From NCBI GenBank assembly GCA_020629965.1, contig JAHDCG010000003.1, forward strand, positions 1 through 64,000: DNA of 64,000 nt, in the 5' to 3' direction. The position numbers were made by a program, and so were the translations under genes. Numbering within the stretch: position 1 is the stretch's first letter; the number at the start of each line of letters is the position of its first letter. The DNA comes from Saprospiraceae bacterium. GTDB taxonomy: Bacteria; Bacteroidota; Bacteroidia; Chitinophagales; Saprospiraceae. A model generated the notes under the pieces. The model saw only the letters and a list, made by a program, of their open reading frames with translations, was not told the origin of the DNA and did no database searches. Of this stretch, positions 57,550 to 64,000 are shown in pieces.

Positions 57550-58389
57550 ATGAAAGGACTACTGCGCCGCGCCTCTACCGCTGCCATTTTCGTACTCATC
57601 ATGCTCGGCGGTTTGTACGGCGGTTACTACTCGTTTATCCTGCTTTTCGCGCTCATCACGGGTTTATGTTTGTGGGAATTTCTCTACATGACCATCGACC
57701 ACGGCAAGCGACGGGACTGGCTGCGCCGTATTTTGGGCGTGGCTTTCGGCTTGACACCCTTTGCCCTCGCCGTGATGATTCATCTGAATTGGATAAAAAT
57801 CAACGACACTTTTGTCATCATTACCGCGCTGCTGTTTTTCCCTTTCATTTTTATGGCTTTTATCTACGAACTCATCGCACAGTCGGAAAGTCCGTTCGGC
57901 AATGTGGCTTTCATCGTCCTCGGAATGGTCTATATCGGTGCACCGTTTGCCTTGTTGGATTTCATTGCTTTTGAAGGAAATACCTTTTACGCCAACACCA
58001 TTTTCGGGTTGCTGCTGATGACTTGGTTCAACGATACGGGCGCGTATATTGTCGGTTCAAAATTCGGAAAGACAAAATTATTGCCGCGCATTTCTCCCAA
58101 CAAAACGTGGGAAGGCAGTCTCGGCGGGGTGTTTTTTACTTTCTTGACGGCTTTGGTTTTGTGTCAAATTTTTCCCGAAAGACATGCCGTAGATTGGTTT
58201 GTACTGGCGGCAATCGTAGCGGTTTTCGGCTCGGTCGGCGACCTGATAGAAAGCATGCTCAAACGCAGCGTCGGCGTCAAAGACAGCGGTAATTTACTGC
58301 CCGGTCACGGCGGCGTTTTGGATAGGTTCGATGCTTTTATTTTTCAGTTACCGTTTGCGGCGGCGTATTTGTTGTGGGTCAGAGGATAA
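57550..58389 (+). CDS. cdsA: Phosphatidate cytidylyltransferase
   Basis: This 279-aa inner-membrane enzyme makes CDP-diacylglycerol from phosphatidic acid and CTP, the branch point of phospholipid synthesis. It has about eight helices, the SPNKTWEGSLGG loop and the C-terminal family signature SMLKRSVGVKDSGNLLPGHGG followed by VLDRFD. I start at the ATG at 57550; a TTG at 57541 is also in frame. It lies 10 nt after the CPBP protease gene, on the same transcript. A GGTTGATGG repeat and a bidirectional terminator follow. Confidence 0.95.
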   Translation: MKGLLRRASTAAIFVLIMLGGLYGGYYSFILLFALITGLCLWEFLYMTIDHGKRRDWLRRILGVAFGLTPFALAVMIHLNWIKINDTFVIITALLFFPFIFMAFIYELIAQSESPFGNVAFIVLGMVYIGAPFALLDFIAFEGNTFYANTIFGLLLMTWFNDTGAYIVGSKFGKTKLLPRISPNKTWEGSLGGVFFTFLTALVLCQIFPERHAVDWFVLAAIVAVFGSVGDLIESMLKRSVGVKDSGNLLPGHGGVLDRFDAFIFQLPFAAAYLLWVRG

Positions 58390-58390
58390 T

Positions 58391-58433
58391 TGGTTGATGG
58401 TTGATGGTTGATGGTTGATGGTTGATGGTTGAA
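58391..58433. repeat. Trailer tandem repeat after cdsA, GGTTGAT
   Basis: A pure tandem of GGTTGAT (TGGTTGATGGTTGATGG..., five steps) starts one base after the stop codon. It is the most regular of the trailer repeats. Confidence 0.85.
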
Positions 58434-58506
58434 AATTCACAATAGCAATTATTTTTCAAACGGTTTTGACGGATATATTTTTTGCTTTAAAAAAAAAATT
58501 TATTAA

Positions 58507-58547
58507 ATAAAAAAGCCGCATTTCCTTTTCGGAAATGCGGCTTTTTT
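58507..58547. terminator. Bidirectional terminator between cdsA and the Bax-inhibitor gene
   Basis: AAAAAAGCCGCATTTCC and GGAAATGCGGCTTTTTT pair around TTTTC, with A and T tracts on both sides, so it can serve both convergent genes. A trailer repeat for the minus-strand gene (CTCGACTCTCGACTCTCTCC) lies at 58618-58655. Confidence 0.92.
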
Positions 58548-58659
58548 ATTTTTAGAATACTGTACGAAAAGCGAGTCCGATTTTTAGAAAAAGAACAGAA
58601 AATCGAAATTTATTCTGACTCGACTCTCGACTCTCTCCTGACTCCTCTCTCCTCAAATC

Positions 58660-59433
58660 TTAATCACTCGAAGACAACTTCGCCAACAAGCGCAGCAACT
58701 CGATGTACAACCAAACGAGGGTAATCAACAGTCCCATTGCGCTGTACCATTCGTAGTATTTCGGGGCGCCGTATTGCTCGCCTTTTTCAAAATTATCGAA
58801 ATCCAACAGCAAATTCATGCAGGCGATAACGATGATGAAAAGACTGATACCGATGCCCAACATACCCGTGTCGTGAATGAACGGCATTTGAATACCGAAG
58901 AAGCTCAACACCCAGGTCAGCAGATAAACCAACATGATACCGCCCGTTGCCATGACGACACCCGTGCGAAATTTGCTCGTTACTTTGATGATTTCGGTCT
59001 TGTAAATGAACAGCATCGCAAAGAGCAACGCCACGGTCAAGGATACCGCGCTGAACACGATGCCTTGCCCGAAAGCGTAAGCGTATTTTGCCGTGACCGT
59101 ACCGACAAACAAACCTTCGAGGGCTGCGTAAAGCGGTGCCAAAGTCGGCGACAAATGTTGCTTAAAAGAAGCCCAAATCACCACGCCCAGACCGCCGAAG
59201 AGACCGCCGTAGAGGAATAAATTGCTCGGCATCACAAAAGCAATCGCCGAGGTCAACAACATAATTCCCAACAAAATGAAGGACTTGTTAATCGCGCCCT
59301 GCACGGTCATTTTTTCGCGTACCGTGATAAAATCACCGTCTAAAGTATCGGTTTGCGTGCGGGCTGCATCGCGGAATTTATCTTCATTGAGAAACGGATT
59401 TCCGCCGCCGCTAAACATATTTTTTCTTGCCAT
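58660..59433 (-). CDS. Bax inhibitor-1/YccA family membrane protein
   Basis: This 257-aa membrane protein has seven predicted helices from about residue 50 and the BI-1/YccA features of the Bacteroidota type: an N-terminal NPFLNEDKF segment, TVQGAINKSFILLGIML near the first helix and a C-terminal WYSAMGLLITLVWLYIELLRLL. The family forms Ca2+-leak-type channels in structures of bacterial members; YccA in Escherichia coli modulates FtsH. The role here is unknown. It has a clear promoter and is monocistronic, ending at a bidirectional terminator. Confidence 0.93.
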   Translation of the reverse strand: MARKNMFSGGGNPFLNEDKFRDAARTQTDTLDGDFITVREKMTVQGAINKSFILLGIMLLTSAIAFVMPSNLFLYGGLFGGLGVVIWASFKQHLSPTLAPLYAALEGLFVGTVTAKYAYAFGQGIVFSAVSLTVALLFAMLFIYKTEIIKVTSKFRTGVVMATGGIMLVYLLTWVLSFFGIQMPFIHDTGMLGIGISLFIIVIACMNLLLDFDNFEKGEQYGAPKYYEWYSAMGLLITLVWLYIELLRLLAKLSSSD

Positions 59434-59485
59434 GAGTCTAATTAATTTAAAGAAATCCCGGTTGGGGTTTCGGTTTTAGAAGTAA

Positions 59486-59516
59486 CAAAGATACGAAATC
59501 ATTAGTTGTACGGCAA
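59486..59516 (-). promoter_or_regulatory. Promoter of the Bax-inhibitor gene
   Basis: On the minus strand TTG (59514-59516), a 20-nt spacer and TATCTTTG (59486-59493) match the Bacteroidota sigma-ABfr promoter. It is the best promoter seen in the window, 53 nt before the ATG. Confidence 0.7.
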
Positions 59517-59530
59517 CGATTAAAGTTATG

Positions 59531-59983
59531 TTACTCCCTGTTTTTGCTGTCGATAATAATCGTAACCGGCCCGTCATTCAGCAATTCCACTTTCATGTCC
59601 GCGCCGAATTCACCCGTTTGCACTTCCCGCCCGCTGACGAATGCTAATTGCTTCACAAATTTTCCGTAAAGCGGCACGGCAATCTCGGGCTTAGCCGCTC
59701 GGATGTAAGACGGACGATTTCCCTTTTTGGTACTCGCGTGCAATGTAAATTGACTGACCACGATTATTTCGCCGCCGACGTCCCGCACCGACTTATTCAT
59801 CACGCCGTTTGCGTCGTTGAATATCCGCAAGCCGCTGATTTTCTTACACAACCATTCGAGGTCTTCGGATGCGTCGGCGGGTTCTATGCCGAGCAAAATG
59901 AGTAATCCCTGACCGATTTCGGATTTGACTTTGCCTTCGATAGTAACGGAGGCACGGGTGACTCTTTGGATGACGGAGCGCAT
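59531..59983 (-). CDS. dtd: D-aminoacyl-tRNA deacylase
   Basis: This 150-aa protein is a full-length DTD, which removes D-amino acids (and glycine from tRNA-Ala) from mischarged tRNAs. It has the start MRSVIQRVTRASVTIEG, the active-site VVSQFTLHAST and the Gly-Pro motif NDGPVTI. It is a cytoplasmic proofreading enzyme. It lies downstream of the ABC exporter genes on the same strand, but the gap has both a trailer repeat (for the permease gene) and a TCTAACGTC leader repeat, so it may be separately expressed. Confidence 0.96.
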   Translation of the reverse strand: MRSVIQRVTRASVTIEGKVKSEIGQGLLILLGIEPADASEDLEWLCKKISGLRIFNDANGVMNKSVRDVGGEIIVVSQFTLHASTKKGNRPSYIRAAKPEIAVPLYGKFVKQLAFVSGREVQTGEFGADMKVELLNDGPVTIIIDSKNRE

Positions 59984-59989
59984 TTTTTG

Positions 59990-60074
59990 AGATTTTAGAC
60001 GTTAGATTTTAGATGTTAGACCGCTTACCAATTATACTTCGCATCGGGCAACCGGCAACTGACAACCGGCAACT
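59990..60074. repeat. Trailer plus leader repeats between the ABC permease gene and dtd
   Basis: In the sense of the genes, GTTGCCGGTTGTCAGTTGCC follows the permease stop, then TCTAACATCTAAAATC and TAACGTCTAAAATCTC precede the dtd ATG. Both polarities are seen in a single 94-nt gap. Confidence 0.8.
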
Positions 60075-60077
60075 AAA

Positions 60078-61433
60078 CTATTCCTTCGAAAACAACCACT
60101 TCCCAATCTCCTTAAAACTCACCTTCTTGCCGTACATCAAAATACCGACGCGGTAAATTCTGCCCGCCAGCCAAATAAAAAACAACGCCGACACAATCAG
60201 AATGCCGCCCGACAGCAGCACCTCCCACAGCGGCGGGTCGAAAGGCAGACGCGCGGGCATCAAAATCGGGGAGAAAAACGGAATCATCGACAGCCAAAAT
60301 GCGAGGCTGCCGTCCGGATTATCAATGACCGGTCCCATAAAACTGATGGCCAAAATGACCGGTATCATAATCGGAAAAGTCAGGGTCTGACTCTCGCCGA
60401 GGTCATCACCGACCGCACTGCCGACCGCCGCAAACAACGAAGCGTAAATAAAATAGCCGCCCAAAAAATACACCAAAAAGACGGGAATAATAAAACTCCA
60501 ATCCTGCTCCGCCAAGCTGTTAACGATGCCGAAAGCCATTTCCGTCACCTCTTCCTGCTCGGCGGCGGAAAGGTCGCCGCTCATGCTCTGCGACTGCGCG
60601 GGGTCAACGCCGAAAACGAGCTGCGCCCCGACAGCCACCAACGGAATGAGAATTATCCAAATTGTCAACTGCAAAATACCGACCGCGCTGACGCCCAAAA
60701 TTTTGCCGAGCATCAGTTGAAACGGCTTGACGGAAGAAATGACGACCTCGACGATGCGGTTCATTTTTTCTTCCATGACCGAGCGCATAACTTGCATACC
60801 GTACACGATGAGGATGATGTAGATAATCAACGCCATCACAAAACCCATAGCCGTGGCGATTTCCGCACCGTTTTTCTTTTCTTTTTCGACGATATTTCCG
60901 TCTTCATCCACGCTGATTTGCTTTTGCGTCAGTGCAACATCGGCGGAAAATTTCTCCAATATTTTGTCGTCAAAGCCCGCATCTTTTATTTTTCTGCTCT
61001 CGAATTTCTTTTCTATTTTATCTTCAATCGCCCGCTTGTCTCCCAATGAAAGCTGCCCGTCGGAAAAATACTGCGCCCGCACCGGAGCATCGGCGTTCGG
61101 CACCTGCGGAATGTAAACGATGCCGTCGTAGCCCATCTCTCCGTAGCCTTTTTGCAGCGTAGAAAGCGGCCCGGTGACGGCTTTAAAATTCAGACTTTTA
61201 CTGTCCGAAATCGGCGCGATGACCTTACCGCCCGCGTCGCGCTCCATCACGATGCCCGACTCGTCCAGCACGGCAATGCGCTTCGAGCCGTTGTCCCCCA
61301 TCCCGCCGATGAGCGGCGGCACTATCATCAGCAGACCGAATGCCAAAGGCGTCAGCAGCGTCGTCAGAATAAAGGATTTTTTCTTGACACGCACCAAAAA
61401 TTCACGCTGTATAATGAGCCAAAGTTTATTCAT
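60078..61433 (-). CDS. ABC transporter permease, NatB/ABC-2 type
   Basis: This 451-aa membrane protein has an N-terminal helix (about residues 18-40), a large extracytoplasmic domain (about 45-210) and five or six C-terminal helices from about 215, the ABC-2/NatB exporter layout. The start MNKLWLIIQREFLVRVKKKSFILTT is typical. I use the ATG at 61433; the frame is open to 61475. With the ATPase encoded just upstream it would form an exporter, possibly of sodium, lipids or antimicrobials; the substrate is not readable. The gap of 90 nt from the ATPase holds a TTTTAGACGTTAGA trailer repeat. Confidence 0.9.
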   Translation of the reverse strand: MNKLWLIIQREFLVRVKKKSFILTTLLTPLAFGLLMIVPPLIGGMGDNGSKRIAVLDESGIVMERDAGGKVIAPISDSKSLNFKAVTGPLSTLQKGYGEMGYDGIVYIPQVPNADAPVRAQYFSDGQLSLGDKRAIEDKIEKKFESRKIKDAGFDDKILEKFSADVALTQKQISVDEDGNIVEKEKKNGAEIATAMGFVMALIIYIILIVYGMQVMRSVMEEKMNRIVEVVISSVKPFQLMLGKILGVSAVGILQLTIWIILIPLVAVGAQLVFGVDPAQSQSMSGDLSAAEQEEVTEMAFGIVNSLAEQDWSFIIPVFLVYFLGGYFIYASLFAAVGSAVGDDLGESQTLTFPIMIPVILAISFMGPVIDNPDGSLAFWLSMIPFFSPILMPARLPFDPPLWEVLLSGGILIVSALFFIWLAGRIYRVGILMYGKKVSFKEIGKWLFSKE

Positions 61434-61477
61434 TTTGTTTAGTTTTTTTTTGTCATAAGCCGCAATCCGTTCCAATC

Positions 61478-61522
61478 AAAAGGGCAGTCTAAAATCTAAA
61501 ATCTAACGTCTAAAATCTGTCG
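61478..61522. repeat. Trailer repeats after the ABC ATPase gene, GATTTTAGACGTTAGA family
   Basis: On the plus strand it reads GTCTAAAATCTAAAATC then TAACGTCTAAAATCTG. In the gene sense it follows the ATPase stop as AGATTTTAGACGTTAGATTT. This is the trailer polarity of the unit that forms leaders at 14339, 40549, 53265 and 59990. Confidence 0.8.
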
Positions 61523-61523
61523 T

Positions 61524-62435
61524 TCACCCCCTCACCTGCCGGATAAAAATCTCATTCAAAGTCGGTAAAATCTCGTGAAACGAGCGGATATGCACGCCTT
61601 TTTGTATCAAAAATTGCAGCAAAGCATTGGAGGCGGCATCGTCGTCGATTTTCACCAAAATTTCCTGCTCGCGGTGTTCCTGAATGGTAAATCTGCTGTT
61701 TTGCAAGTCCTCCTGCTCCAATTCCGCCGGCAACTCTCCGCCGTAACCGATACTGAATACGTGCTGTTTAAATTGCTGTTTGACGTCGGCGACTTTGCCG
61801 TTGAGTACGTTTTTTCCCTTGTTAATGAGCGTGATGTACTCACAAATTTCCTCGACCTGTTCCATGCGGTGCGTCGAAAAAATGATGCTGATGCCTTCCT
61901 GATTGAGTTGGTAGATTTCGTCTTTGATGAGGTTGGCGTTAATCGGGTCGAGACCGGAGAAGGGTTCGTCCAAAATCAACAACTTCGGGCGGTGCACGAC
62001 CGTTGCCACGAACTGAATTTTCTGCTGCATTCCCTTCGAGAGTTCCTCCACTTTTTTATCCCACCAGTCGAGTATTTGAAATTTTTCCATCCACTCGCGC
62101 AGATTTTTCTTTGCCTCCGCTTTCGACATACCTTTGAGCTGCGCGAGATACATCAGTTGCTCGCCGACCTTCATTTTTTTGTACAATCCGCGCTCTTCGG
62201 GCATGTAACCGATTTGTCCCGGATGGTCGGTGTTGAGTTTTTCTCCGTCAAGATAAACCTGTCCGCTGTCCGCCCGCGTAATGGTCGTGATGATACGAAT
62301 GAGCGAAGTTTTGCCCGCTCCGTTGGGACCGAGCAGTCCGTAAATCGAGCCTTTCGGCACCGAAAAACTGACATCATCGACGGCGCGGTGCTTGTCGTAA
62401 TTTTTAACTACATTTTCCAAAGTCAGAATGCTCAT
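61524..62435 (-). CDS. ABC transporter ATP-binding protein
   Basis: This 303-aa nucleotide-binding subunit has Walker A GPNGAGKTS (about residue 35), the Q-loop region IGYMPEERGLY, the signature VEELSKGMQQK in which LSKGM replaces LSGGQ, Walker B LLILDEPFSGLDP and the switch histidine STHRM. The LSKGM variant is common in the NatA-type subfamily. A C-terminal extension of about 90 residues ends in RSFHEILPTLNEIFIRQVRG. It powers the permease encoded downstream. Confidence 0.94.
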   Translation of the reverse strand: MSILTLENVVKNYDKHRAVDDVSFSVPKGSIYGLLGPNGAGKTSLIRIITTITRADSGQVYLDGEKLNTDHPGQIGYMPEERGLYKKMKVGEQLMYLAQLKGMSKAEAKKNLREWMEKFQILDWWDKKVEELSKGMQQKIQFVATVVHRPKLLILDEPFSGLDPINANLIKDEIYQLNQEGISIIFSTHRMEQVEEICEYITLINKGKNVLNGKVADVKQQFKQHVFSIGYGGELPAELEQEDLQNSRFTIQEHREQEILVKIDDDAASNALLQFLIQKGVHIRSFHEILPTLNEIFIRQVRG

Positions 62436-62780
62436 AAGCTATTGTTGTTGGTTTGGTAACTTTCGTCGGGCGAATATCCGAAAAAAGGCGGAGACGGTGC
62501 GGGTTTTTCTATGATTGCGGGTTTTATTTCGATGAATGGAGAGGTGAGAGGTGAGAGGAGAGAGGAGAGAGGTGAAAGGAGAGAGCGGAAAGTGAGGGAA
62601 CAGGTACCTCAAATGCCAACGGCATGAAGCACATCAGCCCGGTATGCAGTTCCGGAGGAACGGAATGCCGGGGGAGAACGAAATGCCCGGGGGGGGGAGG
62701 AACGAAGTATCCACAAAAAAAAGCGAATTACCGACCGAAATCGACAACCCGCTTCCAATGTAAACTGCACTTTGCAGATT
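62436..62780. repeat. Repeat-filled gap: GAGAGGTGAG tract and GGGCACTTCAGCCCGG copy 3
   Basis: Positions 62535-62600 are GGAGAGGTGAGAGGTGAGAG and so on, which is CTCTCACC in leader polarity for the ABC ATPase gene. Positions 62610-62710 hold a degenerate copy of the repeat at 18405 (AAATGCCAACGGCATGAAGC, ATCAGCCCGGTATGC, then TGCCGGGGG) plus a G8 tract. No gene is visible in this 345-nt gap. Confidence 0.7.
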
Positions 62781-64000
62781 TTAACCCGCGACGTCTTTCC
62801 CGCCGACGAGATAGTCTTGATATTCTTTCAGTTTTTTCCAGTTGCGGTTAGCGGCAAATTGCGCCTGCTGCGGCCAGGTCGAAGGGTCGTGAATTTTGTA
62901 GCGATTGCCCGCTTTGTGCAAAATTTCCTTGATTTCCTCCGCTTGCGTTTCCGCCAGTTTTTCCCAGGTAGTAATACCCGCGTCCGCCAAGACCTGTGAT
63001 ATTTTCGGGCCGATACCTTCGATAATTTTTAGGTCGTCCTGCTCGTATTTGTCGAAAGGATTGATTTCGATGCGCTCACTGAAATCTAAAGTTTCTTCGC
63101 CTTCCGACAGCTCGACAATCGTCTCCGCGTAAGCACCTTCTTCCGCGTCGCTTGTTGTTTCCTCGTTGTCGTCATTTTGAGCTTCGACCGCTTCTTCTTG
63201 TGCTTCGGCTGCGGCGTTTGCTCTGTCGGTTTCTTCGGTTTCTTCCAAAATTTCTTCTACCGCGTCTTCCGCTGCCGCAGTCGTTGCGTCGTCGGAATTA
63301 TCGGCATCCAAAATTTCCTCGTTCAGCACATCTTCTTCTTTAGTGACCGGTCTGACCGTCGTAAAACCGACCCGCGCCTGTATTACTCTGCCTGCTTCGG
63401 GCAGTTTGCGCGACTGCCCCATCAGTTTTTTTGCCTGTCCTTTCCAGTCGTCTTTTTCGATGCGTCCGGGGAAAAATTCGATGGCTTCCGTCACCGCTTC
63501 GATGGCTTCGGGCGAGAGTTCGCTGATTTGTGCGTAGGTGTAAATACCGATATTATTCAGCTTTTTTTCCAAAAACGGACCGACACCGTTGATTAAAGTC
63601 AAATCGTCTTTCGCGCCCGCTTCCGCCTCCGGAATGCCCGACCCGATGAGCGCGGTCGCTTTTTTCTGTGCGTCGGTCAATACGACGACTTCCTGTAAGA
63701 CTTCCTCGCCGTTATCCGTCGTATTTTGCACCCCTAAATCAGGTGTCACGGCGGGCGCGGTTTCGCTCAATATCAGTTTTGTGCCGCTCTTCATTTTATC
63801 CAACTCCGCTTTCAGCATCTCGTTTTCGCTGTCGATTTCGCTTAGCTTAGCTTCCATCCGGTTCAGACGCTGCAAGGTTAAGTTGTGCGTGCTTTGCATT
63901 TTGCTGATTTGCTGCAAGGCATTTTGGTCTAAGTTTACCTCGTCGCTCGCCCCGAAAGTTTCGGAGTAGTCGTTGCTCTTCGTTTTCAGACCGATTATTT
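62781..64000 (-). CDS. Helix-hairpin-helix protein sharing the domain fused to bS6 (5' end outside the window)
   Basis: The frame is open to the right edge, so the N-terminus is missing; about 405 residues are visible. A coiled coil (LQRLNRMEAKLSEIDSENEMLKAEL) precedes two helix-hairpin-helix modules. The first is near DLTLINGVGPFLEKKLNNIGIY and the second near DDLKIIEGIGPKISQVLADAG. They are separated by an acidic Glu/Ala-rich stretch. The last 80 residues (HDPSTWPQQAQFAANRNWKKL) match the bS6 C-terminal extension encoded at about 46950-47190. The family is often called helix-hairpin-helix or DUF4332-like; function unknown. TTG at 63917 is an internal codon, not a necessary start. Confidence 0.8.
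   Translation of the reverse strand, partial: IIGLKTKSNDYSETFGASDEVNLDQNALQQISKMQSTHNLTLQRLNRMEAKLSEIDSENEMLKAELDKMKSGTKLILSETAPAVTPDLGVQNTTDNGEEVLQEVVVLTDAQKKATALIGSGIPEAEAGAKDDLTLINGVGPFLEKKLNNIGIYTYAQISELSPEAIEAVTEAIEFFPGRIEKDDWKGQAKKLMGQSRKLPEAGRVIQARVGFTTVRPVTKEEDVLNEEILDADNSDDATTAAAEDAVEEILEETEETDRANAAAEAQEEAVEAQNDDNEETTSDAEEGAYAETIVELSEGEETLDFSERIEINPFDKYEQDDLKIIEGIGPKISQVLADAGITTWEKLAETQAEEIKEILHKAGNRYKIHDPSTWPQQAQFAANRNWKKLKEYQDYLVGGKDVAG

Overview
The window is a contiguous piece of a Bacteroidota chromosome of intermediate GC. It carries several type IX secretion (T9SS) cargo proteins with C-terminal sorting domains, the gliding lipoprotein GldB, a PorP/SprF partner protein, giant HYR-repeat surface proteins, start codons that almost never have a Shine-Dalgarno (SD) sequence, and a few TAnnTTTG-type -7 promoter elements. 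The large HYR adhesins and overall style suggest a Saprospiria/Lewinella-like lineage, but that placement is inference. I see no rRNA, tRNA, CRISPR array, prophage or intact insertion sequence.

Layout. 1-18.2 kb is mostly housekeeping: radC, a membrane-anchored Ppx/GppA-like protein, rlmB, an aminotransferase, bcp, gldB, an outer-membrane barrel, tgt, an LptF/G permease, a small lipoprotein, an alpha/beta hydrolase, a nucleotidyltransferase, a four-helix-bundle protein, a folB-CWC fusion and a glutaryl-CoA-dehydrogenase-like enzyme. It ends with a small accessory patch (an unknown, a YhcG-type PDDEXK nuclease, another unknown) and a minimal T9SS protein. 18.5-26.3 kb is a minus-strand secreted block: an M14 carboxypeptidase-like protein, a T9SS propeller-like protein and a T9SS subtilase. 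27.2-44.2 kb is the surface-structure locus: a 1935-aa protein with HYR-like, cohesin-like and dockerin-like modules and a type A sorting domain; a 2314-aa protein with two N-terminal cohesin-like modules, about a dozen HYR modules and a type B sorting domain; then PorP/SprF and an OmpA/PD40/SPOR envelope protein. 44.4-46.1 kb holds two LuxR-type regulators. 46.4-51.0 kb is rpsF-rpsR-rplI followed by the S1 gene, with an S6 that has a C-terminal helix-hairpin-helix domain and an S1 leader that has a perfect SD before a 17-codon ORF. 51.8-64 kb holds an HtrA protease, a T9SS GH13 amylase, a CPBP protease, cdsA, a Bax-inhibitor-1 protein, dtd, an ABC exporter pair and the C-terminal part of a helix-hairpin-helix protein whose domain is the same as the one on S6.

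What the genes do not explain. Nearly every intergenic gap is built from short degenerate quasi-tandem repeats with a strict polarity relative to the flanking genes. Read in the sense of the gene, C/A-rich units (CCACCGT, TCTAACGTCTAAAATC, CAACCTTTACAACC, CTCTCACC, CAACGATTCAAC, AATCAGCGTAAAAA) lie before start codons and their G/T-rich complements lie directly after stop codons. One such repeat even supplies the stop codon and last residues of rlmB. Superimposed on this are several families of REP-like palindromes and a larger foldback element in two copies (10.6 and 40.3 kb). These boundary repeats, the cohesin/dockerin-bearing T9SS locus and the S1/S6 translation peculiarities are the points most worth following up.
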